From a virus, in IMG/VR virus record IMGVR_UViG_3300044946_000051, positions 1 through 46,836 of that record: 46,836 nucleotides of DNA. The stretch is one strand, 5' to 3'. Below, piece by piece: positions 39,159 to 46,487 of the stretch. The notes beneath the pieces are model-generated. The model had not been told where the DNA came from. It worked only from the letters and a program-made list of their open reading frames with translations, and ran no database searches. Made by a program: the position numbers and the translations under genes. Each line of letters begins with the position of its first letter. The stretch's first letter is position 1.

Positions 39159-40264
39159 GGAAGCTGGCTCTATCAACGATTCTGTTTTTCAGCGCCGCAA
39201 GCCTTAACGCGCAAACTCCGCTCGCGGTGCAAACTTGCGTGATCTCCAATGGCGCTGGCAATCAAGGCTCCTACACATGCACTTTCTCACAGCCAAACGT
39301 GGCAGGCTCGGCCATCGTCATTCCTGAGGTTGGGGTGCTGGCGAGCATTACGGACTCGAACAAAAACACCTACGTACAGGATACGAGCACTCCACAGCTC
39401 GGTTTCTGGCACGCGCTGAATATCGCGCCGGGGCCGAACACCGTCACGCTCACGCTGAAGCAGCCGGGAGCGATTCAGGCGCTACTTACGGAATACGCAG
39501 GCGTCAGTGGCATCAGCGTTTCAAGCGTGGCATCCGGGCTAGGGACAGGCCCGTTGTCGCCCGCGCTACCAGCAGCGGTGGGAAACATCGTTCTAGGCTT
39601 TGGCTCGCAATGGACGAACTCTTACCAAGTGCCAAGCGCAGCCGGGTCGGGCTTCACGTTCGAGAAGAACGGCCCTTTATGGCTTGAAGATAAAACAGTG
39701 AGCGTGGCTGGAAACGTCATTGCTTCGGCAATCTACAGCAGCCCCGTAAACTGGGTAAATTGGTATACTGGTGTTGCGGTCCTGAATCTTACGCCCCCCA
39801 TTCCGCCTACCTACGAGATGGTCACTTTCCCGCTTCATGTGCGCTACTGCACGCTCTGCGATGGCACGGATGATACAAGCACGGGGCTGAACATCCTGAC
39901 AGGCTTGCAGATTCAGCTCGCCCAAGGGCAATCGAATCTCGGAACCTTTGTCCTCAACTCCACAGGAGACGTGACGGCGAAAGGAGGCATCGACGTAACG
40001 CAGTTTCCTATCGTGCTGAACTTCACGTTTCTCGACCCTACAGGGTCCGTGCTTCCGCAATGCAAGTCCATCGTCATAATGAACTATCCCGCGCCGCCGA
40101 ATGCGTGTCTCCAGATCGCGTTTGACCCTACAACGCTAGGTTACTTCTCGACTGTCAACGGCGTGCAGTTCTGGAATGCCCAGTGGTACACGCTGAACAT
40201 GGCTCTGTTGCTCGATTCGAAGAATGCCGCGCCACGAGGGAGTCGCCAGTGGACAAGTCCGTAG
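39155..40264 (+). CDS. Secreted paralogous protein (369 aa)
   Basis: ATG 39155 is ATGA-coupled; a second in-frame ATG lies at 39149. Signal peptide MRKLALSTILFFSAASLNA with cleavage before Q. The mature domain (SAIVIPEVGVLASITDSNKNTYVQD, FWHALNIAPGPNTVTLTLKQ, LLTEYAGVSG) is a paralogue of the domain in the 885-aa protein. A C-terminal domain of about 120 residues (YEMVTFPLHVRYCTLCDGT...) is distinct. Third signal-bearing product in a row. Confidence 0.7.
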   Translation: MRKLALSTILFFSAASLNAQTPLAVQTCVISNGAGNQGSYTCTFSQPNVAGSAIVIPEVGVLASITDSNKNTYVQDTSTPQLGFWHALNIAPGPNTVTLTLKQPGAIQALLTEYAGVSGISVSSVASGLGTGPLSPALPAAVGNIVLGFGSQWTNSYQVPSAAGSGFTFEKNGPLWLEDKTVSVAGNVIASAIYSSPVNWVNWYTGVAVLNLTPPIPPTYEMVTFPLHVRYCTLCDGTDDTSTGLNILTGLQIQLAQGQSNLGTFVLNSTGDVTAKGGIDVTQFPIVLNFTFLDPTGSVLPQCKSIVIMNYPAPPNACLQIAFDPTTLGYFSTVNGVQFWNAQWYTLNMALLLDSKNAAPRGSRQWTSP

Positions 40265-40443
40265 GCCGTTGCATCGCGTTCCGGGAAGGCTCAGTGAACG
40301 ATTCGATTATCTATGTGCCTTGCAGAGCGCCAATCAAGTTCCGTAATGCGATGAAGAAAAAAACATCAAGGCGTTTTTGCCCGTACCATGAGAAAGCCTT
40401 TCGTGAGATATTGCTGGGGATTCTGAATGCGAGGAAAGCATGA
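40249..40443 (+). CDS. Small Cys/His-containing protein
   Basis: GTG 40249 with GAGGGAG upstream gives 64 residues. C-terminal RFCPYHEKAF plus two earlier cysteines could hold zinc. It overlaps both neighbours (ATGA downstream). Role unknown. Confidence 0.5.
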   Translation: MDKSVGRCIAFREGSVNDSIIYVPCRAPIKFRNAMKKKTSRRFCPYHEKAFREILLGILNARKA

Positions 40444-40745
40444 ACGTCACACAGAAAGCGTTGTGGAGTGGCGCACTCAAATCGGCGGTCGGTGCTCTCA
40501 CGGGCGTCATTCTTGCCAACTTTGTGGATGTTCCACAGACGCTTTTTAGCTGGCCGTGGTTCCGGCATGTGCTCATCGCTGCGGGAGTAGTGGTGCTGGT
40601 TACGGAAGCCCGTTTCTGGAATCAATGGGCCCATAGCGGCGCGACTCCCGCACCTATCCAGCAATCCCTTGCCGATGCGAAACAGGCTAACGTACAGGCA
40701 GGAGTAGCTATTGCAAAGGCGCAGACCGAGGCGCCGAAACCGTGA
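40440..40745 (+). CDS. Two-helix membrane protein, holin candidate
   Basis: A 101-residue protein with two predicted transmembrane segments (LKSAVGALTGVILANFV and VLIAAGVVVLVTEARF) and a charged Ala/Lys/Gln C-terminus. Size, topology and place right after the tail genes suit a class-II holin. The sequence does not match a specific holin family that I recognise. Confidence 0.5.
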   Translation: MNVTQKALWSGALKSAVGALTGVILANFVDVPQTLFSWPWFRHVLIAAGVVVLVTEARFWNQWAHSGATPAPIQQSLADAKQANVQAGVAIAKAQTEAPKP

Positions 40746-40978
40746 GCGACCCGGTACAAATCGCGTTAATTACTGGCCTGACGGTGGGCTTGCCGTCCAT
40801 CGTCAGCAGCTTTATCTGGGGCTGGACGAATCGAAAGAAAATCGTCTCGATTGAGCAAAACACGAATCATAAACTAGATCAGTTGCTCGATCAGCGAAAT
40901 GCGGCTACCACGCGAGCTGATTTAGCCGAAGGACACGCGGCTGGGGTTACGGCAGAGCAGGACCGCATAAAGACGTGA
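40742..40978 (+). CDS. Membrane-anchored coiled-coil protein (spanin or holin accessory candidate)
   Basis: A 78-residue product from GTG 40742 (coupled). One N-terminal transmembrane helix (IALITGLTVGLPSIVSSFIWGW), then a coiled coil (VSIEQNTNHKLDQLLDQRNAATTRADLAEGHA). The layout resembles inner-membrane spanins or phage holin-accessory proteins. Confidence 0.45.
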   Translation: MSDPVQIALITGLTVGLPSIVSSFIWGWTNRKKIVSIEQNTNHKLDQLLDQRNAATTRADLAEGHAAGVTAEQDRIKT

Positions 40979-41085
40979 GGCGCGTAGATTGGAAAATATC
41001 CGATGTGCTTTGGGCTATGTGGTGTTTGCTACTGACAGCGGTTTTCTTTAGCCGGATACTTCGGCGGATGATTGTAGAAAGGTAG
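40975..41085 (+). CDS. 36-residue membrane peptide
   Basis: GTG 40975 overlaps the previous stop. A single hydrophobic helix (VLWAMWCLLLTAVFF) between Arg-rich ends. Plausible small lysis-region peptide. Confidence 0.4.
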   Translation: MRRVDWKISDVLWAMWCLLLTAVFFSRILRRMIVER

Positions 41086-41094
41086 GGTAGAAAG

Positions 41095-41253
41095 ATGCCA
41101 TATATATTTCTCATTGTTGCGGCAGTTTGTTGTACGCTGGCGGCGTTCTTGCAGCCAGTCGCTCCACCCGCTCCGTGGTATGGACGCATTCATCTAGGCT
41201 GGCTGGGTGTGGCGTTCTATCTTTGGAGCATTGTTCTTTCGCAGCACCACTGA
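41095..41253 (+). CDS. 52-residue two-helix membrane protein, holin-like
   Basis: ATG 41095 to TGA 41253. Two hydrophobic segments (IFLIVAAVCCTLAAFL and LGWLGVAFYLWSIVL) separated by a Pro-rich turn. This is holin-like in size and topology; its stop overlaps the next ATG. Confidence 0.5.
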   Translation: MPYIFLIVAAVCCTLAAFLQPVAPPAPWYGRIHLGWLGVAFYLWSIVLSQHH

Positions 41254-41438
41254 TGATTTGTGAGCGCCCCAACTGCGCGTGCGGCAACAAAGAGATTCCG
41301 CCAGAAGAGCAGTATCACGGCCTTAGCATTGGCGGGTTTCCGGTGCCGGTGCCGTATTGCAAAGCGGCCATTAAAGCTATGGAGCGCGAGTACCAGGCGT
41401 ATCAGGTGAAGAAACAGAAGCCGAGGCCCAAAAAGTGA
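41253..41438 (+). CDS. Small Cys-containing hypothetical protein
   Basis: 61 residues beginning MICERPNCACGNKEIP, with Cys spacing suggesting a metal knuckle, then a Pro-rich segment and a Lys-rich tail. GTGA overlap with the next gene. Function unknown. Confidence 0.5.
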   Translation: MICERPNCACGNKEIPPEEQYHGLSIGGFPVPVPYCKAAIKAMEREYQAYQVKKQKPRPKK

Positions 41439-41704
41439 ACCCAGCGACGTGGGGAGTGCTAGAGTGGGTGGGAACTATCCTCGTCAGCGGACTCGTTAAC
41501 ATGCTGATTGGAGCCTATTTCATCGGGAAGTACAAGGAGCGCGTGGACGGGACATACAACGCGAGAGTCGAGCGGCTAACAAGCGAAGTCAATCAGTACG
41601 AGGCCAAGGTCGAGAATCTGGAGCGGGAAGTAGGAAGGTTCGGGCGCCAGTTGGCGGCCTTTACCGGCAAAGCCAACGGCGAAACTTACAGAGATGGAGA
41701 CTAA
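41435..41704 (+). CDS. Membrane-anchored coiled-coil protein (i-spanin-like)
   Basis: An 89-residue product from GTG 41435. The N-terminal helix (WVGTILVSGLVNMLIGAYFIG) is followed by a long coiled coil (YNARVERLTSEVNQYEAKVENLEREVGRFGRQL). This is the usual layout of an inner-membrane spanin subunit. No outer-membrane partner is evident nearby. Confidence 0.5.
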   Translation: MNPATWGVLEWVGTILVSGLVNMLIGAYFIGKYKERVDGTYNARVERLTSEVNQYEAKVENLEREVGRFGRQLAAFTGKANGETYRDGD

Positions 41705-41706
41705 CT

Positions 41707-41910
41707 ATGGGCGGAGGCTCACCTTTACCCCCCGAAGTCGTTTTGATGGAAGCAACCGTAGTCGGCGATGATGTCGCGGTTTTCGAAGGAACGAACGCGC
41801 ACGATGGCACGCCAGTGAAACTCGTTCTCTTGGGAGATGTTTCCTACTTCACAACGGGAGAGAAGTTCAAGGTCACGTTTGACCCGCTGCCCAAGTCCAA
41901 ATCCGCATGA
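41707..41910 (+). CDS. Small beta-rich hypothetical protein
   Basis: A 67-residue product (VVLMEATVVGDDVAVFEGTN, VKLVLLGDVSYFTTGEKFKVTF) with an even beta pattern. It shares ATGA with the membrane protein downstream. Unknown function. Confidence 0.5.
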   Translation: MGGGSPLPPEVVLMEATVVGDDVAVFEGTNAHDGTPVKLVLLGDVSYFTTGEKFKVTFDPLPKSKSA

Positions 41911-42470
41911 CGTTCGCTGGCTGGCTGGCGCTCTACCTGTGCGCTCAGGCGCTTCACTACCTCTTTGCCTACGGGACGTACTGGATGGTTGGTCCTGGCT
42001 GGCTCTACGGCTGGGTGTGGGGTATCTCGACCGGGCTGCTCGCTATTTGCTGCCTTGGCATGGCCTGGGAGGCGATGTGGGACCGCAAAAACAAATCCAA
42101 GGCACTTGCCATCGCCTTCCTGCTTTCCGGCCCTCTTTGCCGCTATGCGTTCGTGAATCTAGGCCATTCTGCGATGTGGGCAGATTGGCTGGTGCTGTCT
42201 GAGGCTTTGGTGCTGCTGTGGAGCGGGGTTATCCTGCTTGTCATGGCAGCGCACCGCTATACCGGGGTTTGCTTTGTCCTAGGAGCCTACTGGCTGGTGC
42301 GGGGCGGTTGGGACTTGGCCTATCTACTGAACTTCCCTCAATGGCTGCCGCTGAATCCGTGGGTGCCAACAGCATTCAACGCTGTTGCGATTGGGACTAT
42401 TCTCCTGCTGCTGCGTCCTGCACGGCATCGTGATTCGTCTGCGGGATGCCGCCCTGAACAGTCACGCTGA
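41907..42470 (+). CDS. Polytopic membrane protein (about six TM)
   Basis: A 187-residue protein with about six hydrophobic helices (WLALYLCAQALHYLFAYG, LYGWVWGISTGLLAICCLGMAW, LAIAFLLSGPLCRYAFV, WLVLSEALVLLWSGVILLVM, GVCFVLGAYWLVRGGW, AFNAVAIGTILLLL) and a short basic tail. It is the last rightward gene, and its 3' end overlaps the convergent DUF5675-like gene by 74 bases. Possible holin, or superinfection exclusion protein. Confidence 0.6.
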   Translation: MTFAGWLALYLCAQALHYLFAYGTYWMVGPGWLYGWVWGISTGLLAICCLGMAWEAMWDRKNKSKALAIAFLLSGPLCRYAFVNLGHSAMWADWLVLSEALVLLWSGVILLVMAAHRYTGVCFVLGAYWLVRGGWDLAYLLNFPQWLPLNPWVPTAFNAVAIGTILLLLRPARHRDSSAGCRPEQSR

Positions 42471-42870
42471 TAACTTCTCCTGCATCGCTGGCGGCTTTGA
42501 GCAGAATCCAAAGTTCTGAGAAGGCTTTCCTGCTCGCGCCAATGAAGTCTGTCGCCGCCGTGTCTCCTACCAGAATACAACCTTCCGTGTCCGCCGCGTC
42601 ATTGCCCCAATGAATCAGTATGTTTGAGCGATTCGGGATCCCCAGGACGTGCGGCATAGCTTTGGCGTATTGGAGCACCCAAGAGTCGCTGCTTGTCAGG
42701 AATTTCGGACTCGGACCTAAGACGATAAGATACTTCCCGGGTGGAATCGCAGACCCAGGCAAACCATCCTTCACGGGCAATTCGAGCGTGTCCCATGTTC
42801 TGCCCCCGCCTTGAAGTTCTCCCTCGGTGGATAGAGCGGTCAGTGTCAGGCGTTGGAGTATGAGTTCCAT
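42397..42870 (-). CDS. DUF5675-like protein, probable cell-wall-related hydrolase or transpeptidase-like
   Basis: A 157-residue protein, last of the leftward operon. GGGRTWDTLELPVKDGLPGSAIPPGKYLIVLGPSPKF and the signature ILIHWGNDAADTEGCILVG (H87, C98) match the DUF5675 family often found next to lysis genes in phages. The His...Cys pair recalls the L,D-transpeptidase site, so an action on peptidoglycan is possible. No Shine-Dalgarno is visible before ATG 42870. No other endolysin candidate is convincing in this genome. Confidence 0.65.
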   Translation of the reverse strand: MELILQRLTLTALSTEGELQGGGRTWDTLELPVKDGLPGSAIPPGKYLIVLGPSPKFLTSSDSWVLQYAKAMPHVLGIPNRSNILIHWGNDAADTEGCILVGDTAATDFIGASRKAFSELWILLKAASDAGEVISVTVQGGIPQTNHDAVQDAAAGE

Positions 42871-42979
42871 AAAGAGCGGCCAAGGGCAGGGCCTGCGCCA
42901 TTCAATCGGGTCCTGCCCTCAGCAGGTCCGCAGCTTCTCCTTTCGCGCGCCGTGAGAAGCGCGGCGCTAAAGATTTGGC

Positions 42980-43022
42980 GGGGCGGCGAGGGGTTCAGGT
43001 TGGAAGGCAAAACCGCCGCCCC
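42980..43022. repeat. GC-rich 9-bp inverted repeat
   Basis: GGGGCGGCG at 42980-42988 and its complement at 43014-43022, with a further TTTGGCG/CGCCAAA pair outside (near 42975 and 43044). It lies in the gap between two leftward genes. It may be a pause, terminator-like element or RNA stability structure; there is no clear U-tract. Confidence 0.5.
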
Positions 43023-43053
43023 GAATTGGCGCACATCGCGTAGCGCCAAACTC

Positions 43054-43485
43054 TTACGAAAGCTGGTTGATGACCCCGCCTGTGGCCGGCGCCGTCAGCA
43101 AAGGCACTGTGGCCGTCGCTGTGACTGTCGTGCCATCCGAGGCCGTGCCCGTAGCTGTCAAGGTGTAGCTCGTCAGCGCGTCGGCCGCCGCATCCACAAC
43201 CTGAATGGTGTTGCCAGTCGGGTCTGAGACTACGGGCGACAAGGTGTTGCCGGGGTCGCTCGAAGTCCACGCGACCGGTGCGCCGGGAGTCATGCCTCCG
43301 TTCCACACCACAACAAAGGTGCTTGTCCCGCCTACTTTTGTTCCTGTAATTGCCATGTTCGCTTCTCCTATTTGAAAGATTGTACCCCCTCTTGCGGGAG
43401 AGGGTTCCAGCAAAACTCGAATGCGCTCCAGCACCTCGAAGATGCGCCGAAGGTAATACTCCGCCAATTTGTCTGCTTCACTCAT
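43054..43485 (-). CDS. Ig-like (BIG-type) domain protein, possibly two nested products
   Basis: The open frame gives 143 residues. The first 43 form a charged helix (SEADKLAEYYLRRIFEVLERIRVLL). From Met44 (ATG at 43356, preceded by AGGAGA) a beta-sandwich domain follows (MAITGTKVGGTSTFVVVWNGG, TGNTIQVVDAAADALTSYTLTATGTASDGTTVTATATV). The internal ribosome site is better than any upstream one, so a 100-residue Ig-like protein may be made separately. Confidence 0.6.
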   Translation of the reverse strand: MSEADKLAEYYLRRIFEVLERIRVLLEPSPARGGTIFQIGEANMAITGTKVGGTSTFVVVWNGGMTPGAPVAWTSSDPGNTLSPVVSDPTGNTIQVVDAAADALTSYTLTATGTASDGTTVTATATVPLLTAPATGGVINQLS

Positions 43486-43506
43486 GGAATGCTGTTCCTT
43501 ACTGCA

Positions 43507-43746
43507 CTACGTACTCTTCGAACTGTCTGGAACTTCGGGCGGGAGGGCCTTCAATACATCGTCCAAATGCAGGCATTCCTTTAGGTTTGGACATGGGTCA
43601 TTTGGCGCTGTTATCGCAATCTTGCCGTTGCAGTAGTCATTCCCCGCCGTGGCATCGTACAGGATTCCTATGACCGGAGCGCCATAGCTTGGAAGCAGGA
43701 CTACCTTGTCTCCGTTCTTGGCCTCGCGTCCATTCTTGTAGTGCAT
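43507..43746 (-). CDS. Small phage protein (MHYKNGREAKNGD family)
   Basis: ATG 43746 has AAGGAGA seven bases upstream, so the longer frame from 43764 is unlikely. The 79-residue product starts MHYKNGREAKNGDKVVLLPSYG, a pattern recurrent in small phage proteins, with an SH3-like beta core and a CNGKIAI / CPNLKEC pair. Unknown function. Confidence 0.65.
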   Translation of the reverse strand: MHYKNGREAKNGDKVVLLPSYGAPVIGILYDATAGNDYCNGKIAITAPNDPCPNLKECLHLDDVLKALPPEVPDSSKST

Positions 43747-43767
43747 TGCGCTTCTCCTTTTCATTTC

Positions 43768-44499
43768 TCATGCCATACCTTGCACGGAATCCGCTAATAG
43801 ACCCGCCAAGTCAAGGCCCGAGGGTGCTCTCCCGCTTTGCTTCAACCATTCTAGCCCGATAAGCGCCTCCGCTTGGTCCGCCCAGCGCGAAACAAAGTCC
43901 CACCTTGCGTGGTAGACCTTGCCCCAGGAGACAATGGCTACTCCGTTGCGCCCGTAGCCGGAAACGTAGATGTAGTGGCCTTGGTTCGTCGGCTTATCGT
44001 TCGGCAGGAATTCCCATGTAGGGTCAATCCCTTGGTTGATTTGGTCCACCATCGACTGTGGCACGACGATGCCGAGGCCCATCCCGCCAAAGGTGTAGAT
44101 AGCCCCTTTGAGCTGGTCGATGTTGTTCAGATCGAGCGCCGCGTAGCCAGCCAGAACTTTGTTAGCCTTGTAAAAGGCAAAGCCCTCGTTCGGGTCGGTT
44201 CCTTGGTCGGTGGCTGGATTAGAAGGGTCATAGCCCGTGATGGCGCTGTAATCGGCAACTACCAGGTCCGTCGTAGCCAAGAGCGGGGAGCCGGCATTCG
44301 CTACCGCTTTCCACGTCATGCGCTGGTGCCAGATGCCAGCCTCGAAGCACAGTCCTAGAGAGTCGTTACCAAGCATTTGGTAGTCTATCGGCCGCTCGTA
44401 GGCACAGACTGGCGGAAACGCTATCTTGCTGGCGCTGCCGTAGTTGCTGAGAGCCAAGGCGTAGCGGTTGCGGATGTAGGGCTTTTTGCCGAACTTCAT
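43768..44499 (-). CDS. Papain-like/C39-type cysteine peptidase-like protein
   Basis: A 243-residue protein. NDSLGLCFEAGIWHQ (C51) occupies the place of the active-site Cys, and GHYIYVSGYGRNGVAIVSWGKVYH the His block; the central DYSAITGYDPSNPATDQGTDPNEGFAFYKANKV and GAIYTFGGMGLGIVVPQS are characteristic of a protein family frequent in soil bacteria and their phages. The Gly-Asp/Gln oxyanion residue before Cys is not standard, so activity is uncertain. Coupled by four bases to the methyltransferase gene upstream. Confidence 0.65.
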   Translation of the reverse strand: MKFGKKPYIRNRYALALSNYGSASKIAFPPVCAYERPIDYQMLGNDSLGLCFEAGIWHQRMTWKAVANAGSPLLATTDLVVADYSAITGYDPSNPATDQGTDPNEGFAFYKANKVLAGYAALDLNNIDQLKGAIYTFGGMGLGIVVPQSMVDQINQGIDPTWEFLPNDKPTNQGHYIYVSGYGRNGVAIVSWGKVYHARWDFVSRWADQAEALIGLEWLKQSGRAPSGLDLAGLLADSVQGMA

Positions 44500-45539
44500 C
44501 TCGCAACCTCTTGGAAATCCAATACTTCCTGAGAAAGCCTCTTGGCCGCTATCTCGCAGTACTTCTCTTCGATTTCTATGCCGACTCCTCGAGAGTGGTT
44601 TTTCTTCGCCACAAGTAGGGTTGTTCCAGTTCCCGCGAAAGGGTCAAGCACACAGTCCCCGGGCCCGGCGCCCGCCAGAATGCACGGCAGAATCAATTCC
44701 TCTGGATAGGTTGCTGTGTGGTCGCCTTCACCTTGCGCTGTAACGACGGTCCAAACTGTTCGCTTGTTGCGCTCTGTCACCGGCAAGCAGACCGCAGTCT
44801 CAAAACTAGGATTACTTTTCTCTATGCCAGGTGTCCCGGCCGCTGCCTTGCGCCCAACCGCTTTCATCGGACCATTCGTTTTCGCTCCGCCGTTCGCGCG
44901 ATGTGAGCCAATTTGTGCCGCGAGATTCTGACTGAGACGCATGTGCGTGTTTTTGCTGACGGGCTCGAGCGTGGCTTCCTGGTTGTAGTAATACTTCTCG
45001 GACCGGGAAAGCAAAAAGATGTATTCATGCGCTCCGGTAGGGCGGTCAGTAACCGATTCAGGCATCGTATTCGGCTTACTCCAAATGATGTCGCACCGCA
45101 GATACCAGCCATCCTCCTGCAGCCGAAAGGCGAGACGCCAGGGTAGACCGATGAGGTCTTTCTTTTTCAGATTCCAGCACGCGGGAGGCTTCCGATCTCG
45201 AGGACCGCCGCATACCGCAGAGTGGTTGTAATCTTGCGAGATGCCGCCGCCGCCCCATCCGTGACCGCCTGCAGCGTAAGTATCGCCACAGTTCACCCAC
45301 AGCGTTCCGTCCTCCGCAAGAATCCTTTGCACGTCCAAAAATATCGCACCGAGTTTTTCCAGCCATTCCGCCGGCGTCTCTTCCTGACCTATGCCTTCGG
45401 CCTCGCCGTAATCGCGGAGTCCCCAATAAGGAGGGGAGGTCACGCAACAGCGAATAGAATCACTCTCCAGCGTCGGCAGCACTTCTCTGCAATCCCCGTG
45501 GTAGATGGTGATTCCCGCATGCTGGTAGTAGGGCCTCAT
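44496..45539 (-). CDS. Site-specific DNA methyltransferase (N4-cytosine or N6-adenine, beta class)
   Basis: A 347-residue protein. Motif IV is TSPPYWGLRDYG (34-45) and the AdoMet motif I DPFAGTGTT (299-307), giving the circularly permuted order of the beta class. SPPY is commoner in N4-cytosine enzymes than DPPY-type N6-adenine ones. The central target-recognition part is about 150 residues (DRKPPACWNLKKKDLIG...). No restriction enzyme is adjacent, so it probably protects phage DNA or alters regulation. It starts immediately after the lipoprotein stop (TAAATG). Confidence 0.88.
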   Translation of the reverse strand: MRPYYQHAGITIYHGDCREVLPTLESDSIRCCVTSPPYWGLRDYGEAEGIGQEETPAEWLEKLGAIFLDVQRILAEDGTLWVNCGDTYAAGGHGWGGGGISQDYNHSAVCGGPRDRKPPACWNLKKKDLIGLPWRLAFRLQEDGWYLRCDIIWSKPNTMPESVTDRPTGAHEYIFLLSRSEKYYYNQEATLEPVSKNTHMRLSQNLAAQIGSHRANGGAKTNGPMKAVGRKAAAGTPGIEKSNPSFETAVCLPVTERNKRTVWTVVTAQGEGDHTATYPEELILPCILAGAGPGDCVLDPFAGTGTTLLVAKKNHSRGVGIEIEEKYCEIAAKRLSQEVLDFQEVAR

Positions 45540-46154
45540 TTACTTCTGGTGCCCGAACGACGCCGTGCGAGCCAGCCAGGAGTGGCCGTGGACATGGTGC
45601 TTTTTATTATAGGCGTCCACCAAGGGCTTCCCGGTAGGTTTGTCGAGCGCCGCGTTGTAGTTCGAAATCAAGGTGTTGGCGTCCAGCGTGTTGATGCGGA
45701 ACACGATAGAAGCTACCACTGGCGGGGCGCAGGACGGGATTAGCGCTGAGATCGTGAGGAAGATGGCGTCTGCGGCCTGAAAGACGAGAATAGCGTTGGT
45801 CTGGGTCGCTGCGTTTGAAACTTGGACGATTTGAAGGACGGCATTGAAGTCGTCGCCGAACACCGCTACCGCCGCTTGAGTCTGCTGGCAGACAGTTGTC
45901 GTGTTGGCCGTGGCCGCTGCAAGCTGCGCGGCAATGACTTTAAGGCTCGCTGCGTCCGCCGTGATTTTAGCCTCTAGGCCGGTGTTGACGGGCTTCCCTT
46001 CCGCGATAGAGACGATGTTCAGCACGTTGATTAGAGCGGGAGCCGCAGCAGCAAGGATGGTGTCCAACTTGCTAATCCAGGCTGTCGAGCAGCCTTGGAG
46101 CGCCAAGAGCGGAGCCAAGAGCAGCACTAAAAGAGCCTTTGGAGTTTGTCGCAT
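45540..46154 (-). CDS. Lipoprotein
   Basis: I chose ATG 46154 (GAGGTGA upstream on the minus strand), giving 204 residues. MRQTPKALLVLLLAPLLALQGC is a lipoprotein signal with lipobox LLALQGC. The mature part is helical and Ala/Val/Asn-rich with three more Cys, and ends HGHSWLARTASFGHQK. Being second in the repressor operon, it may be a surface lipoprotein for superinfection exclusion, or an outer-membrane spanin; neither is proven. Confidence 0.7.
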   Translation of the reverse strand: MRQTPKALLVLLLAPLLALQGCSTAWISKLDTILAAAAPALINVLNIVSIAEGKPVNTGLEAKITADAASLKVIAAQLAAATANTTTVCQQTQAAVAVFGDDFNAVLQIVQVSNAATQTNAILVFQAADAIFLTISALIPSCAPPVVASIVFRINTLDANTLISNYNAALDKPTGKPLVDAYNKKHHVHGHSWLARTASFGHQK

Positions 46155-46190
46155 CGCGTTCACCTCGCTAGAGACGGAGAGTAGCACAGA

Positions 46191-46370
46191 TTAGGCCCTT
46201 ACTAATCGCTCAATTTTCTTCAGCCCTAGATAAGCCAGCAGTTCATCGCTTGGCGTGCGCTTTCCATTCATCCAGTAATAGACCGCTTGTGGCGTCACAC
46301 TGAGGTCCTTCGCCACCTGCGCCGCGCCACCCTTCCGCCGAATCTCACGCCTCAACAACTCGCTGGCCAT
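46191..46370 (-). CDS. Cro/CI-like helix-turn-helix regulator (59 aa)
   Basis: The minus-strand frame from ATG 46370 to TAA 46191-46193 encodes MASELLRREIRRKGGAAQVAKDL, then SVTPQAVYYWMNGKRTPSDELLAYLGL. The AAQVAKDLSVTPQAVYYWMNGKRTP core is a canonical helix-turn-helix with the NGKRxPS end of Cro-type proteins. It starts directly after a -10 box with no ribosome site. It lies divergent from the early operon at 46522 and probably represses one or both promoters in the intervening region. Confidence 0.8.
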   Translation of the reverse strand: MASELLRREIRRKGGAAQVAKDLSVTPQAVYYWMNGKRTPSDELLAYLGLKKIERLVRA

Positions 46371-46376
46371 ATTATC

Positions 46377-46405
46377 GTATTAACAGGTCTGTTTGCCGAT
46401 TGCAA
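46377..46405 (-). promoter_or_regulatory. Leftward promoter for the HTH gene, leaderless
   Basis: On the minus strand TTGCAA (46405-46400), a 17-base spacer, TAATAC (46382-46377), then six bases and the ATG at 46370. Confidence 0.6.
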
Positions 46406-46440
46406 CATCAAAGTTGTCTTTTCCACAGGACTAGTACTAT

Positions 46441-46453
46441 TTTGTTTAACAAA
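46441..46453. promoter_or_regulatory. Palindromic operator candidate
   Basis: TTTGTT-T-AACAAA is a perfect 6+6 palindrome, five bases upstream of the rightward -35 box, where a small HTH dimer could bind. Confidence 0.5.
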
Positions 46454-46457
46454 TGTG

Positions 46458-46487
46458 TTGACACAGATTCCGACTTATGCCAATATT
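46458..46487 (+). promoter_or_regulatory. Rightward early promoter
   Basis: TTGACA at 46458-46463, an 18-base spacer and AATATT at 46482-46487, 34 bases before ATG 46522. The -35 overlaps a short GTGT/ACAC palindrome. Confidence 0.55.

Noticed and set aside
42599-42901. Alternative minus-strand frame over the DUF5675-like gene
   Set aside because: Lacks the conserved signature, which is in the other frame; composition is that of a shadow.
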